Below, in pieces: positions 46,216 through 60,800 of a stretch of 64,000 nt of DNA (the stretch's first letter is position 1; every line of letters starts with the position of its first letter). A program made the translations under genes and the position numbers. A model generated the notes under the pieces. That model had not been told where the DNA came from. It saw nothing but the letters and a program-made list of their open reading frames with translations, and did no database searches. The stretch is from Platycnemis pennipes (Eukaryota > Arthropoda > Insecta > Odonata > Platycnemididae), in the NCBI GenBank assembly GCA_933228895.1, contig OW121847.1:89817656-89881655 (forward strand), written 5' to 3'.

Positions 46216-46393
46216 TGAAGCAAAGTAAATTTGTTAAATAATAATCGCGGATCAAATTAAAATAAATGTTTTGTTTTTCCATGGTTGTCATGGGGGAAAT
46301 AGTTTGTTGATAACGAGGATTCGGAGCATAACGATATTGAACACGAAAGAGAATGGTTGTATCATTGATTTGAATAAAAAACTTAATCCAACA
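46216..46393 (+). repeat. 3' LTR, 178 bp
   Basis: Begins TGAAGCAAAG and ends AATCCAACA, the same length as the 5' LTR with two substitutions. By family knowledge it provides the polyadenylation signal for the element RNA. Confidence 0.95.
46373..46378 (+). terminator. Candidate polyadenylation signal in the 3' LTR
   Basis: AATAAA 15 bp before the LTR end. A second AATAAA lies at 46261-46266, near the LTR start. Either could direct 3' end formation; the sequence does not decide between them. Confidence 0.3.
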
Positions 46394-46398
46394 GTTAG
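46394..46398 (+). repeat. Target-site duplication, right copy
   Basis: GTTAG directly after the CA of the 3' LTR, followed by AAATGAATGAG of the host repeat. Confidence 0.97.
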
Positions 46399-49300
46399 AA
46401 ATGAATGAGATGAAAAGAGAGGTAACTCATAAAATAATGGAGAAAATATGGAGGATATTGAGCAACTTCTTCCGGGACTGGGTACAACATATTGAGATAT
46501 TTATGAGAAAATATTGCTGAACGTTGGTATGAGCAGAAACAGTTGAAAAATGCCTGGAACAAGTGAACGATATAGGTTGGATGTCAATGGGTGAATGAAA
46601 AGGAGAAAACTAAATCAAGTATTTATGAAATTGTAATTGGCAAATAATTGGTCAAGATGAATGAATTTCTCTCTGTGGATGTTATGCTATAGTGCGTGTT
46701 CGGTTGTAATTCCATTAAGGCACTTGCAGCTAGATTTCAATCTTGAATTTCATATGGAGTTTTATAGGAATGAATTGAAATCTTAATTGGGTGCATCGCT
46801 TATAGGGACTTGACAGTAAAAAGTTTACAGAAATAGATAATAATTCATGTTAGATTTTCCGCAGTGGAAAAATGAAGTGGTTAATGTGACTGGATCATGT
46901 TATATGTAATGTGTGCAGAAATGTGTAGATTTTGATGGAGTCAATATCTGATTTTATGGTAGGTTATAAATAAAAATTACATTTTCATGCCATGGTACAG
47001 CATAATAGTGGTTAATAATTTCTCTGTGGAGCAGGAAAAAACTCTTTTGAATTTGCCTACACTATTCTCTAGGACTGGAAAGAAATGAAAAGGGTTAGAA
47101 ATTCTCTGCAAGGGAGAATTTTACTGAGGAGAGGGACAGGAGAATTTTTTTAAAATCTCATACTAGCCTTCCAGTTGGAAACAAAGGGTATTTGGTAAAA
47201 CAAATTGGGATGTGATTGTTAAATCAGGCAGTGGATTAGAAATGGATGATCTGAGTAAAATGCACGGATAAGTTCTGGAAAAGGTGAGAGGAAAATGCCA
47301 GGATTACAGATATTGGCCCATTAGATGGTGCTTTTATTTGTACTCCGACCTAATATTAATAAGATGTTGTTCATGTGCACAGGTGTGAAAAATATTAACT
47401 AGTTATGATTCATAGATAACATTTGGTTGATGATACGTATCCTTCTCGGATGTTTACTCGATGCACGTACAGCGTGGTTTCCCAGTGGTCTGGGAAAATC
47501 TGGAAATCAGGGAAAAGTCAGGGAATTTGGAAATGAGGAAAAGTCAAGAATAACTCGGGTAGAATGTTTCCGGAATTCTGCACCCGGAATTCGAGCAACT
47601 CAGCCAGTCATCTTGCCAACAGTGATTAAGCAAAGATATGAAAAGGATGAGAAACTGACGGAAACATTCACTAATTTGGATTGATACACCTTGTGGGCTA
47701 TGGTAGGCATTGAAGTTTACTAAAAATCAGCTCAACATGGATAATCAATCTTCATTCCCTCTAGAAAATTGAATTCCCTTGTTAACGTTCATGATGCTCG
47801 CACCCAACCACCCTACCCCACATCAGACGCTAGTATGTTGCAGGGGTGGAGTTGGGTATCGATCGGAAGGGGTTATAAATGATTAAGGCTGATTGAAGAG
47901 AAGAACAATGTATTTTAGAAATAACTCATAATTATTACATTACCTACAATCTTAAAATCGAGTCCAAAAGTGTTAAGTTTTTCCTAGGAAAGTCAAGTGA
48001 TTTGGGATAGATAAAAAAAAAACATTTTGATTCATCAATGTAATTTCATGTTCCTCTTGCATTTCAGTAATGGCAAACGGAAATGGTGTGTTTGGAGGAT
48101 TTGAAAAAGTAGGCCTGGTATAGCTTTTTCTCTGCTGGCTATGTGTAGCAGAAATGTGGGGGATGTATATTTTTGAGAATCTTCCTGTGTGATCTGTGGC
48201 AAAAATGCCGAGTGAAATGGTGATGACATTGGAAAATGGGATTTTGAAAGGTGATGGTGGAGAAGAGTGGTGTCAATTGGAAGCTACGTCACGTGTGATT
48301 TTGTGTTGTGGTGTGCCCTATGGTCTGTTTTTCAGTGCTAGTGTGTTAGTTATGTGATATTTTAGGAAAAGTGGAGAAGGTAGGGGTATAGTTTAATAGC
48401 CTTCTAGGTTGGGTGTTAGTGTAGTGATAAGTGTTCCCTTGGAATATCTTACGAAGACACCCCAAGAATGACAGTGGACAGGAGAGGGATTCCAGCTGCA
48501 ATGGAGGTAAAGGAAGTGGGCTCTCACACAAGGTAGGGATCTACAGTCCGTCCCACACTCATTCTTTCCTCACCCCTCATCTTCCCCTCGGTAGGTAGGA
48601 CAGTCATAGCTTGATGGTTCATGGTAGTGGGTGAACAAGATTTGCCAATAGGATACAAAGTGTGTGAGGTGGATTGAGATGTATGGATGCGTTGAGGATA
48701 TGATGTAAGGCTTTATCCAATGTTAGGACCCAGAATTGGGTGATAGAGATTTGAGTTCTGATGATGATTGGTTAATTTCCGTATTGGTGAGATACCTAAG
48801 AGGCTAGGGCCCAGGATTGGGCATTAAAGAGAATAACTTACATTAAAGGGCACTGTGTTTGCATACGGTGATCGATGGGTTTATGGTTACATCTTTCTGG
48901 GTTGGGTCATGAGGACTCTGCATTTAGTGTTGGTCTCGACATGGAAATCGAGTAGATGTGAGTCATGCGTTTGACGTGAGTGGCATTCCTGTACGAAAAC
49001 CTTATCCCTCGGAGCTGGTTGAAGTTGATGTCTTCACTTGAAGGTGGTGAACAACGTAGCTGATTGTACGAAGACACAATGGAAGAACAGTGTTTGGTGA
49101 GGACAATCTTGTTGTTCGTGCTGAGGGAGTATTCGAATTTGATTATACATCTGCATTGATGTTGCTTTTGGTTACAGATGGGTGACTGGGACAGGAATAA
49201 TCCAGCCTCCTACAACCATCTCTTCTGAATAGAACCCAGTCGTGGATATTTGATCATATTTGGGTTTCCCACCAAGTGTCAAGGAGTGACTTGAGTATGT

Positions 49301-51140
49301 CTGATGAGAAGAATATGAAGAGCTCTTAGGATGTTGCCGAGATGGGTGCTTTTACTGAAGAAAGGCTCAGGGAAGAGATTGATTGGAGGGATCCTGTGGG
49401 TTATCCTGAAAGGATAGCATTGATGATGAAATGCTGTGACAGTCTTTCAATATTGGAATATCTCTTCTCTAATGTTTGGAAGGGAACCTGCGCACCGTTG
49501 AAGATCATGGCTGATAATACGAAAACTGTTAGGTAAGTGGAGAAATATTTTGGAAATGGGGACTTGAATTTGGTATAGCTTAACCTTTTTCACTGAAATC
49601 AGTGCACAACTCAGATCCTCTGTGTCATTTCAAGAAAGTGATGCGGGGAATGCCACGGACGGGCTGAGTGAGCAATAGGATTTTGCAGAGATGGGGGCAA
49701 CTACTGAGCTTCCATTGAAGAAAGAGGCACGGTTAGGAGGAGGACATGCACGATTGATGGAAGGTTCCTGTTGTGTTTTGTACCTGGAGAGCATTGGCGG
49801 CCTCGGTTTTGATGCAAGACTGAAGTCATGATTTCAACATTTCTTGATGTGCATAAGGTGTCGAATGGACACAAAATACATGCAAGGTAAGTGGAAAGCA
49901 AATCAGCAGGAATTTGATGATATTTTAATTGGATGAGAGGCTTAAATGTTAGAAATACAAGGAATTATATATCTCAGTGTTCTCATGACCATTTTTTTCT
50001 TCCATTTTAGGCTGTTCTGGTGGCACAACTCATTACCATCGTATTCCATAAATGAAATGCTGTGGTAGTGGTGGTTGAATGGAATGTTATTTCTCTGATG
50101 GCTGGAAGGAAACTGCGCAACGGTGAAGATCATGGCTGGTAATAATAATATTGTTTGGTAAGTGGAGAATTTTTGTGAATGTGTGCACTTGATTTGGGTT
50201 GGCTTTTACATGAAATCAGTGGTACCTACAACTCAATCCCTGTTTGTCATTTCAGAACACCATTATCCAATGCTGAATGTGCATTTGGAATAGGGATGTG
50301 TGGAGCATAATCCGGCCAATCATCAGGAAATGGTGCAGGAAAGGATCCATGTGTGGTGTAAAGGATGAGAAAGAGCGGGGAAATGCAGCCATTTGAATCC
50401 AGGAGGCAATGGAGGAGGAAAATTATGCTGATATCAGGACACGGAGTTTGGTACGGTAAGAGGTATTGGCATTTGAGGTAAGTGACGTAAGCAGGAAACC
50501 CAAGGTTTTCCCAACAGACATGCCATGTATTATAGCAGGAAGGAGTTCAGTTCAGGTGGTCTCCATGGATGTGTCCAAAGTATGCTTTGGACACCCTCTA
50601 CATAGGCGCAGTTGGACAGATTACTGGAAAAGGAATCGCACATTGAATATGGGTTAGTGAATGGAGAATGTGACAAGCAAGACATGTATGAAATTGTTTG
50701 CTGAAGGATATTATCACTGTATGTATTCCTGTCATATTTTCAGATCCTACGGACCAATTTTACTAGGACCTACATGGAGATCATTGGCCTGTTGAAGCTG
50801 AAGGTGGACTAAGGACCTCCTGTGCTCCGAGTATGATACTGAAGTGTACGTAGGAATGGAACCATCTGGAAATTTGGATCATCCTCTGCTCAACCACATG
50901 AATGATAATGGCTGTAAATATTTAATCCTTTGGTGAGTGATAATTGAATGGAATACTGTTGCTTTTCAAGGCATATCATTTTGGAGTGCTTGAAAAATGT
51001 TCCGAGGAATGGAATGTGAAATTGTTTTTTTTCCCACTAGATGTACTAATAAAAGCCAAGGAGTGAACAATGATGTTTGAGGACATTATGTCATGGCTCT
51101 CAATGATCTGCAATGATGGCGGAAACTACATTAATATAAT

Positions 51141-54100
51141 TGAACACTGAGGAACACCCTGCAGGAATACAGAGTAGAGGAGGAGACAATGCCAGTCATG
51201 TTTTCCAGCTGGATGGCATTGGGGATCTCTTCTCTGAAGCATGAGGGATATATGTGTTCAGCAATCCTGGAGTATTATTAAGTGTATCATTTCCTCTAGG
51301 TAGGTGGAAATAAAATACACTAAATATGGCTTATATATCAATAGAATGATGTGAGCAAATGCAGAGTATGGAGCTATGTAATTACATATTTCTCAGTGTT
51401 TTAATAACTGTTTGTTCCTTCCATGTTGGAACTTGTATGGGTGTAGAAAATCGAAAATGGCTAAGTGACCTTAGGTGCAATCCTGTGGATCTTGAACATC
51501 ATGTGAATTTCTTGTTTTGGATCATTGGGAAGGGACACTGAGCATCTGTGATGGCATGGTTCCTTGATATGTTATTGGTAAGTGGAGAATTAATGTCGTG
51601 GTGGGCACTTATTTTTGGTGTAATGTAAAGTTTCTGAAAAAGTGGTACAAGTTATTCATGCTGGTTAATTTCAGACAGACAATCACCAGCCCTCGTGAGG
51701 TGGATCGTTAATGGAAATGTTTAGAAGATAATCTGTCTATTGAAGAGGAAGCGGGGATTGGGTGGAGCGGTGAGTGCCTTTGTGTTACTGAGAAGGGAAA
51801 GGATGCATGGGTGATGAGGACGGCTCATAAGATAATACGGTTTGGCAAAAAGGTGAATTGTATTGGAAATTGCGACATCATAATGGTGTCAATTACTCTT
51901 TTCCATGACAGTAGTGGTACAATTACTTAACTCTGTTACATTTCAGAGAATATATAACATTGATTTGCTGTGGATTCAAAATAGAAATGAGTGGACTATA
52001 ATCGGGGCAATCACCTGGCAGTATTGAGTGGAAGGAGCTGAGTGTGGTGCAATGGATGCAGAACCAGTGGGGAGATACAGCAGTTTGATTTTTGGAAAGC
52101 AATGGAGAATGATATCTAGACATGGATTGTGGGTTGGTAAGAGGAAATTTGTTTTGTTGTGAGTTTAGATTGACACACAAGGTTTCCCCTACGGACACGA
52201 TTGAGCCGCGTCAATCTATTCCGACAAGGGTTTACTTGGCCTCCATGGATATTATGACTTTATCCATTCTTATTATATCTTCAGCTCCTAAGGACCATTT
52301 CTCTGCGGAACTACGTGATGATAATTTGCATTTTGAATTTAAAGGTGCATTAAGGACCTCCCATGCTACTAGTATGATATTGAAGGATACATCTCATTTT
52401 CAACCCTCTGGGGAATTGGAACCTTATCAGTTCAACATGGAAGCATTATGATTGGATGTGTGGATTCCTTTGGTGAGTGAAATCTGATAAATCATAATAA
52501 TTTAGAAAGTGGAATATTTTTCAGGGGATGGAGAGGGTATTTGGTTTCCATAAATGGTGGAAAATGTTAAATATTGACACAATTACAATAGGTTTAGAAT
52601 GATTTTTTGCCACCGGGTTCACGGCATTGGAGGTTAAAGATCAACCACAACTCTGTGGATTAAGGTTGGAGGTGTGGGCAGAGATAAAATGTTTACTCTA
52701 TAATTGGCCATTTGAAATACACCTGAAGAAAAAACATGACCAGGAATATGTTGAAAGTGAATTACCAGCTTGCATTAGAAGGGGGAAAAGAAATATTTCC
52801 TTATAATTCACCACAGTAATTTATAGTGGAAGGACACTAGATAATATTGTAATTTGAAGATGCTTAAGTATCTGTAATGTGAAAGAAATTATCAGAAATA
52901 AGCCGATGAGTGTTAAGAGGTCACAGTTGTATTTGAATTGAGAAAAAAATGAAAAAGAAATAGCAGTTGCTACGTTATTTAAGTGATGACTAACCGAACG
53001 CGCACAAAAGAATGAATTGTGGATATTGGGTGCATGGTGAAAGCAGAAACTAACATAGGTTAGAAATGAATGAGATGAAAAGAGAGGTAACTCATAAAAT
53101 AATGGAGAAAATATGGAGGATATTGAGCAACTTCTTCCGGGACTGGGTACAACATATTGAGATATTTATGAGAAAATATTGCTGAACGTTGGTATGAGCA
53201 GAAACAGTTGAAAAATGCCTGGAACAAGTGAACGATATAGGTTGGATGTCAATGGGTGAATGAAAAGGAGAAAACTAAATCAAGTATTTATGAAATTGTA
53301 ATTGGCAAATAATTGGTCAAGATGAATGAATTTCTCTCTGTGGATGTTATGCTATAGTGCGTGTTCGGTTGTAATTCCATTAAGGCACTTGCAGCTAGAT
53401 TTCAATCTTGAATTTCATATGGAGTTTTATAGGAATGAATTGAAATCATAATTGGGTGCATCGCTTATAGGGACTTGACAGTAAAAAGTTTACAGAAATA
53501 GATAATAATTCATGTTAGATTTTCCGCAGTGGAAAAATGAAGTGGTTAATGTGACTGGATCATGTTATATGTAATGTGTGCAGAAATGTGTAGATTTTGA
53601 TGGAGTCAATATCTGATTTTATGGTAGGTTATAAATAAAAATTACATTTTCATGCCATGGTACAGCATAATAGTGGTTAATAATTTCTCTGTGGAGCAGG
53701 AAAAAACTCTTTTGAATTTGCCTACACTATTCTCTAGGACTGGAAAGAAATGAAAAGGGTTAGAAATTCTCTGCAAGGGAGAATTTTACTGAGGAGAGGG
53801 ACAGGAGAATTTTTTTAAAATCTCATACTAGCCTTCCAGTTGGAAACAAAGGGTATTTGGTAAAACAAATTGGGATGTGATTGTTAAATCAGGCAGTGGA
53901 TTAGAAATGGATGATCTGAGTAAAATGCACGGATAAGTTCTGGAAAAGGTGAGAGGAAAATGCCAGGATTACAGATATTGGCCCATTAGATGGTGCTTTT
54001 ATTTGTACTCCGACCTAATATTAATAAGATGTTGTTCATGTGCACAGGTGTGAAAAATATTAACTAGTTATGATTCATAGATAACATTTGGTTGATGATA

Positions 54101-57100
54101 CGTATCCTTCTCGGATGTTTACTCGATGCACGTACAGCGTGGTTTCCCAGTGGTCTGGGAAAATCTGGAAATCAGGGAAAAGTCAGGGAATTTGGAAATG
54201 AGGAAAAGTCAAGAATAACTCGGGTAGAATGTTTCCGGAATTCTGCACCCGGAATTCGAGCAACTCAGCCAGTCATCTTGCCAACAGTGATTAAGCAAAG
54301 ATATGAAAAGGATGAGAAACTGACGGAAACATTCACTAATTTGGATTGATACACCTTGTGGGCTATGGTAGGCATTGAAGTTTACTAAAAATCAGCTCAA
54401 CATGGATAATCAATCTTCATTCCCTCTAGAAAATTGAATTCCCTTGTTAACGTTCATGATGCTCGCACCCAACCACCCTACCCCACATCAGACGCTAGTA
54501 TGTTGCAGGGGTGGAGTTGGGTATCGATCGGAAGGGGTTATAAATGATTAAGGCTGATTGAAGAGAAGAACAATGTATTTTAGAAATAACTCATAATTAT
54601 TACATTACCTACAATCTTAAAATCGAGTCCAAAAGTGTTAAGTTTTTCCTAGGAAAGTCAAGTGATTTGGGATAGATAAAAAAAAAACATTTTGATTCAT
54701 CAATGTAATTTCATGTTCCTCTTGCATTTCAGTAATGGCAAACGGAAATGGTGTGTTTGGAGGATTTGAAAAAGTAGGCCTGGTATAGCTTTTTCTCTGC
54801 TGGCTATGTGTAGCAGAAATGTGGGGGATGTATATTTTTGAGAATCTTCCTGTGTGATCTGTGGCAAAAATGCCGAGTGAAATGGTGATGACATTGGAAA
54901 ATGGGATTTTGAAAGGTGATGGTGGAGAAGAGTGGTGTCAATTGGAAGCTACGTCACGTGTGATTTTGTGTTGTGGTGTGCCCTATGGTCTGTTTTTCAG
55001 TGCTAGTGTGTTAGTTATGTGATATTTTAGGAAAAGTGGAGAAGGTAGGGGTATAGTTTAATAGCCTTCTAGGTTGGGTGTTAGTGTAGTGATAAGTGTT
55101 CCCTTGGAATATCTTACGAAGACACCCCAAGAATGACAGTGGACAGGAGAGGGATTCCAGCTGCAATGGAGGTAAAGGAAGTGGGCTCTCACACAAGGTA
55201 GGGATCTACAGTCCGTCCCACACTCATTCTTTCCTCACCCCTCATCTTCCCCTCGGTAGGTAGGACAGTCATAGCTTGATGGTTCATGGTAGTGGGTGAA
55301 CAAGATTTGCCAATAGGATACAAAGTGTGTGAGGTGGATTGAGATGTATGGATGCGTTGAGGATATGATGTAAGGCTTTATCCAATGTTAGGACCCAGAA
55401 TTGGGTGATAGAGATTTGAGTTCTGATGATGATTGGTTAATTTCCGTATTGGTGAGATACCTAAGAGGCTAGGGCCCAGGATTGGGCATTAAAGAGAATA
55501 ACTTACATTAAAGGGCACTGTGTTTGCATACGGTGATCGATGGGTTTATGGTTACATCTTTCTGGGTTGGGTCATGAGGACTCTGCATTTAGTGTTGGTC
55601 TCGACATGGAAATCGAGTAGATGTGAGTCATGCGTTTGACGTGAGTGGCATTCCTGTACGAAAACCTTATCCCTCGGAGCTGGTTGAAGTTGATGTCTTC
55701 ACTTGAAGGTGGTGAACAACGTAGCTGATTGTACGAAGACACAATGGAAGAACAGTGTTTGGTGAGGACAATCTTGTTGTTCGTGCTGAGGGAGTATTCG
55801 AATTTGATTATACATCTGCATTGATGTTGCTTTTGGTTACAGATGGGTGACTGGGACAGGAATAATCCAGCCTCCTACAACCATCTCTTCTGAATAGAAC
55901 CCAGTCGTGGATATTTGATCATATTTGGGTTTCCCACCAAGTGTCAAGGAGTGACTTGAGTATGTCTGATGAGAAGAATATGAAGAGCTCTTAGGATGTT
56001 GCCGAGATGGGTGCTTTTACTGAAGAAAGGCTCAGGGAAGAGATTGATTGGAGGGATCCTGTGGGTTATCCTGAAAGGATAGCATTGATGATGAAATGCT
56101 GTGACAGTCTTTCAATATTGGAATATCTCTTCTCTAATGTTTGGAAGGGAACCTGCGCACCGTTGAAGATCATGGCTGATAATACGAAAACTGTTAGGTA
56201 AGTGGAGAAATATTTTGGAAATGGGGACTTGAATTTGGTATAGCTTAACCTTTTTCACTGAAATCAGTGCACAACTCAGATCCTCTGTGTCATTTCAAGA
56301 AAGTGATGCGGGGAATGCCACGGACGGGCTGAGTGAGCAATAGGATTTTGCAGAGATGGGGGCAACTACTGAGCTTCCATTGAAGAAAGAGGCACGGTTA
56401 GGAGGAGGACATGCACGATTGATGGAAGGTTCCTGTTGTGTTTTGTACCTGGAGAGCATTGGCGGCCTCGGTTTTGATGCAATACTGAAGTCATGATTTC
56501 AACATTTCTTGATGTGCATAAGGTGTCGAATGGACACAAAATACATGCAAGGTAAGTGGAAAGCAAATCAGCAGGAATTTGATGATATTTTAATTGGATG
56601 AGAGGCTTAAATGTTAGAAATACAAGGAATTATATATCTCAGTGTTCTCATGACCATTTTTTTCTTCCATTTTAGGCTGTTCTGGTGGCACAACTCATTA
56701 CCATCGTATTCCATAAATGAAATGCTGTGGTAGTGGTGGTTGAATGGAATGTTATTTCTCTGATGGCTGGAAGGAAACTGCGCAACGGTGAAGATCATGG
56801 CTGGTAATAATAATATTGTTTGGTAAGTGGAGAATTTTTGTGAATGTGTGCACTTGATTTGGGTTGGCTTTTACATGAAATCAGTGGTACCTACAACTCA
56901 ATCCCTGTTTGTCATTTCAGAACACCATTATCCAATGCTGAATGTGCATTTGGAATAGGGATGTGTGGAGCATAATCCGGCCAATCATCAGGAAATGGTG
57001 CAGGAAAGGATCCATGTGTGGTGTAAAGGATGAGAAAGAGCGGGGAAATGCAGCCATTTGAATCCAGGAGGCAATGGAGGAGGAAAATTATGCTGATATC

Positions 57101-57805
57101 AGGACACGGAGTTTGGTACGGTAAGAGGTATTGGCATTTGAGGTAAGTGACGTAAGCAGGAAACCCAAGGTTTTCCCAACAGACATGCCATGTATTATAG
57201 CAGGAAGGAGTTCAGTTCAGGTGGTCTCCATGGATGTGTCCAAAGTATGCTTTGGACACCCTCTACATAGGCGCAGTTGGACAGATTACTGGAAAAGGAA
57301 TCGCACATTGAATATGGGTTAGTGAATGGAGAATGTGACAAGCAAGACATGTATGAAATTGTTTGCTGAAGGATATTATCACTGTATGTATTCCTGTCAT
57401 ATTTTCAGATCCTACGGACCAATTTTACTAGGACCTACATGGAGATCATTGGCCTGTTGAAGCTGAAGGTGGACTAAGGACCTCCTGTGCTCCGAGTATG
57501 ATACTGAAGTGTACGTAGGAATGGAACCATCTGGAAATTTGGATCATCCTCTGCTCAACCACATGAATGATAATGGCTGTAAATATTTAATCCTTTGGTG
57601 AGTGATAATTGAATGGAATACTGTTGCTTTTCAAGGCATATCATTTTGGAGTGCTTGAAAAATGTTCCGAGGAATGGAATGTGAAATTGTTTTTTTTCCC
57701 ACTAGATGTACTAATAAAAGCCAAGGAGTGAACAATGATGTTTGAGGACATTATGTCATGGCTCTCAATGATCTGCAATGATGGCGGAAACTACATTAAT
57801 ATAAT
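51141..57805 (+). repeat. Repeat unit 8
   Basis: Complete unit of the right-hand subfamily: G2875, A5782, G6413, with T3654 shared with units 4 and 7 and T5343 shared with units 1-3 and 5. No insertion; the target-site region reads through uninterrupted. Confidence 0.97.
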
Positions 57806-60800
57806 TGAACACTGAGGAACACCCTGCAGGAATACAGAGTAGAGGAGGAGACAATGCCAGTCATGTTTTCCAGCTGGATGGCATTGGGGATCTCTTCTCT
57901 GAAGCATGAGGGATATATGTGTTCAGCAATCCTGGAGTATTATTAAGTGTATCATTTCCTCTAGGTAGGTGGAAATAAAATACACTAAATATGGCTTATA
58001 TATCAATAGAATGATGTGAGCAAATGCAGAGTATGGAGCTATGTAATTACATATTTCTCAGTGTTTTAATAACTGTTTGTTCCTTCCATGTTGGAACTTG
58101 TATGGGTGTAGAAAATCGAAAATGGCTAAGTGACCTTAGGTGCAATCCTGTGGATCTTGAACATCATGTGAATTTCTTGTTTTGGATCATTGGGAAGGGA
58201 CACTGAGCATCTGTGATCGCATGGTTCCTTGATATGTTATTGGTAAGTGGAGAATTAATGTCGTGGTGGGCACTTATTTTTGGTGTAATGTAAAGTTTCT
58301 GAAAAAGTGGTACAAGTTATTCATGCTGGTTAATTTCAGACAGACAATCACCAGCCCTCGTGAGGTGGATCGTTAATGGAAATGTTTAGAAGATAATCTG
58401 TCTATTGAAGAGGAAGCGGGGATTGGGTGGAGCGGTGAGTGCCTTTGTGTTACTGAGAAGGGAAAGGATGCATGGGTGATGAGGACGGCTCATAAGATAA
58501 TACGGTTTGGCAAAAAGGTGAATTGTATTGGAAATTGCGACATCATAATGGTGTCAATTACTCTTTTCCATGACAGTAGTGGTACAATTACTTAACTCTG
58601 TTACATTTCAGAGAATATATAACATTGATTTGCTGTGGATTCAAAATAGAAATGAGTGGACTATAATCGGGGCAATCACCTGGCAGTATTGAGTGGAAGG
58701 AGCTGAGTGTGGTGCAATGGATGCAGAACCAGTGGGGAGATACAGCAGTTTGATTTTTGGAAAGCAATGGAGAATGATATCTAGACATGGATTGTGGGTT
58801 GGTAAGAGGAAATTTGTTTTGTTGTGAGTTTAGATTGACACACAAGGTTTCCCCTACGGACACGATTGAGCCGCGTCAATCTATTCCGACAAGGGTTTAC
58901 TTGGCCTCCATGGATATTATGACTTTATCCATTCTTATTATATCTTCAGCTCCTAAGGACCATTTCTCTGCGGAACTACGTGATGATAATTTGCATTTTG
59001 AATTTAAAGGTGCATTAAGGACCTCCCATGCTACTAGTATGATATTGAAGGATACATCTCATTTTCAACCCTCTGGGGAATTGGAACCTTATCAGTTCAA
59101 CATGGAAGCATTATGATTGGATGTGTGGATTCCTTTGGTGAGTGAAATCTGATAAATCATAATAATTTAGAAAGTGGAATATTTTTCAGGGGATGGAGAG
59201 GGTATTTGGTTTCCATAAATGGTGGAAAATGTTAAATATTGACACAATTACAATAGGTTTAGAATGATTTTTTGCCACCGGGTTCACGGCATTGGAGGTT
59301 AAAGATCAACCACAACTCTGTGGATTAAGGTTGGAGGTGTGGGCAGAGATAAAATGTTTACTCTATAATTGGCCATTTGAAATACACCTGAAGAAAAAAC
59401 ATGACCAGGAATATGTTGAAAGTGAATTACCAGCTTGCATTAGAAGGGGGAAAAGAAATATTTCCTTATAATTCACCACAGTAATTTATAGTGGAAGGAC
59501 ACTAGATAATATTGTAATTTGAAGATGCTTAAGTATCTGTAATGTGAAAGAAATTATCAGAAATAAGCCGATGAGTGTTAAGAGGTCACAGTTGTATTTG
59601 AATTGAGAAAAAAATGAAAAAGAAATAGCAGTTGCTACGTTATTTAAGTGATGACTAACCGAACGCGCACAAAAGAATGAATTGTGGATATTGGGTGCAT
59701 GGTGAAAGCAGAAACTAACATAGGTTAGAAATGAATGAGATGAAAAGAGAGGTAACTCATAAAATAATGGAGAAAATATGGAGGATATTGAGCAACTTCT
59801 TCCGGGACTGGGTACAACATATTGAGATATTTATGAGAAAATATTGCTGAACGTTGGTATGAGCAGAAACAGTTGAAAAATGCCTGGAACAAGTGAACGA
59901 TATAGGTTGGATGTCAATGGGTGAATGAAAAGGAGAAAACTAAATCAAGTATTTATGAAATTGTAATTGGCAAATAATTGGTCAAGATGAATGAATTTCT
60001 CTCTGTGGATGTTATGCTATAGTGCGTGTTCGGTTGTAATTCCATTAAGGCACTTGCAGCTAGATTTCAATCTTGAATTTCATATGGAGTTTTATAGGAA
60101 TGAATTGAAATCATAATTGGGTGCATCGCTTATAGGGACTTGACAGTAAAAAGTTTACAGAAATAGATAATAATTCATGTTAGATTTTCCGCAGTGGAAA
60201 AATGAAGTGGTTAATGTGACTGGATCATGTTATATGTAATGTGTGCAGAAATGTGTAGATTTTGATGGAGTCAATATCTGATTTTATGGTAGGTTATAAA
60301 TAAAAATTACATTTTCATGCCATGGTACAGCATAATAGTGGTTAATAATTTCTCTGTGGAGCAGGAAAAAACTCTTTTGAATTTGCCTACACTATTCTCT
60401 AGGACTGGAAAGAAATGAAAAGGGTTAGAAATTCTCTGCAAGGGAGAATTTTACTGAGGAGAGGGACAGGAGAATTTTTTTAAAATCTCATACTAGCCTT
60501 CCAGTTGGAAACAAAGGGTATTTGGTAAAACAAATTGGGATGTGATTGTTAAATCAGGCAGTGGATTAGAAATGGATGATCTGAGTAAAATGCACGGATA
60601 AGTTCTGGAAAAGGTGAGAGGAAAATGCCAGGATTACAGATATTGGCCCATTAGATGGTGCTTTTATTTGTACTCCGACCTAATATTAATAAGATGTTGT
60701 TCATGTGCACAGGTGTGAAAAATATTAACTAGTTATGATTCATAGATAACATTTGGTTGATGATACGTATCCTTCTCGGATGTTTACTCGATGCACGTAC

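Larger units (their letters stand above)
41914..46393 (+). mobile_element. Ty1/copia LTR retrotransposon, structurally complete
   Basis: 4,480 bp inserted in repeat unit 7. It has 178-bp LTRs with TG...CA ends, a 5-bp target duplication, a primer-binding site three bases inside the 5' LTR, one long Gag-Pol frame, and a polypurine tract just before the 3' LTR. Integrase precedes reverse transcriptase in the frame, which places it in Ty1/copia rather than Ty3/gypsy. There is no envelope-like frame. The LTRs differ at two of 178 positions, so it is a fairly young copy. Orientation matches the splice-like signals of the unit. All hallmark catalytic residues are present, so it could be autonomous, but expression cannot be judged from the DNA. 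It is found in only one of nine units. Confidence 0.97.
39991..51140 (+). repeat. Repeat unit 7, split by the retrotransposon
   Basis: Unit sequence occupies 39991-41913 and resumes at 46399. The 4,485-bp difference from the normal unit length equals the 4,480-bp element plus one copy of the 5-bp target duplication. The target lies at unit positions 1919-1923, in the gene-free spacer. Bases: T883 (with unit 5), T3654 (with 4 and 8), G5343, and a private T at window 46783 (unit 2308). Apart from the insertion it is as intact as its neighbours. Confidence 0.97.

Noticed and set aside
41914..46393. Endogenous retrovirus with envelope
   Set aside because: Integrase lies before reverse transcriptase and nothing follows RNase H but 25 bp to the LTR, so this is Ty1/copia without an env gene.
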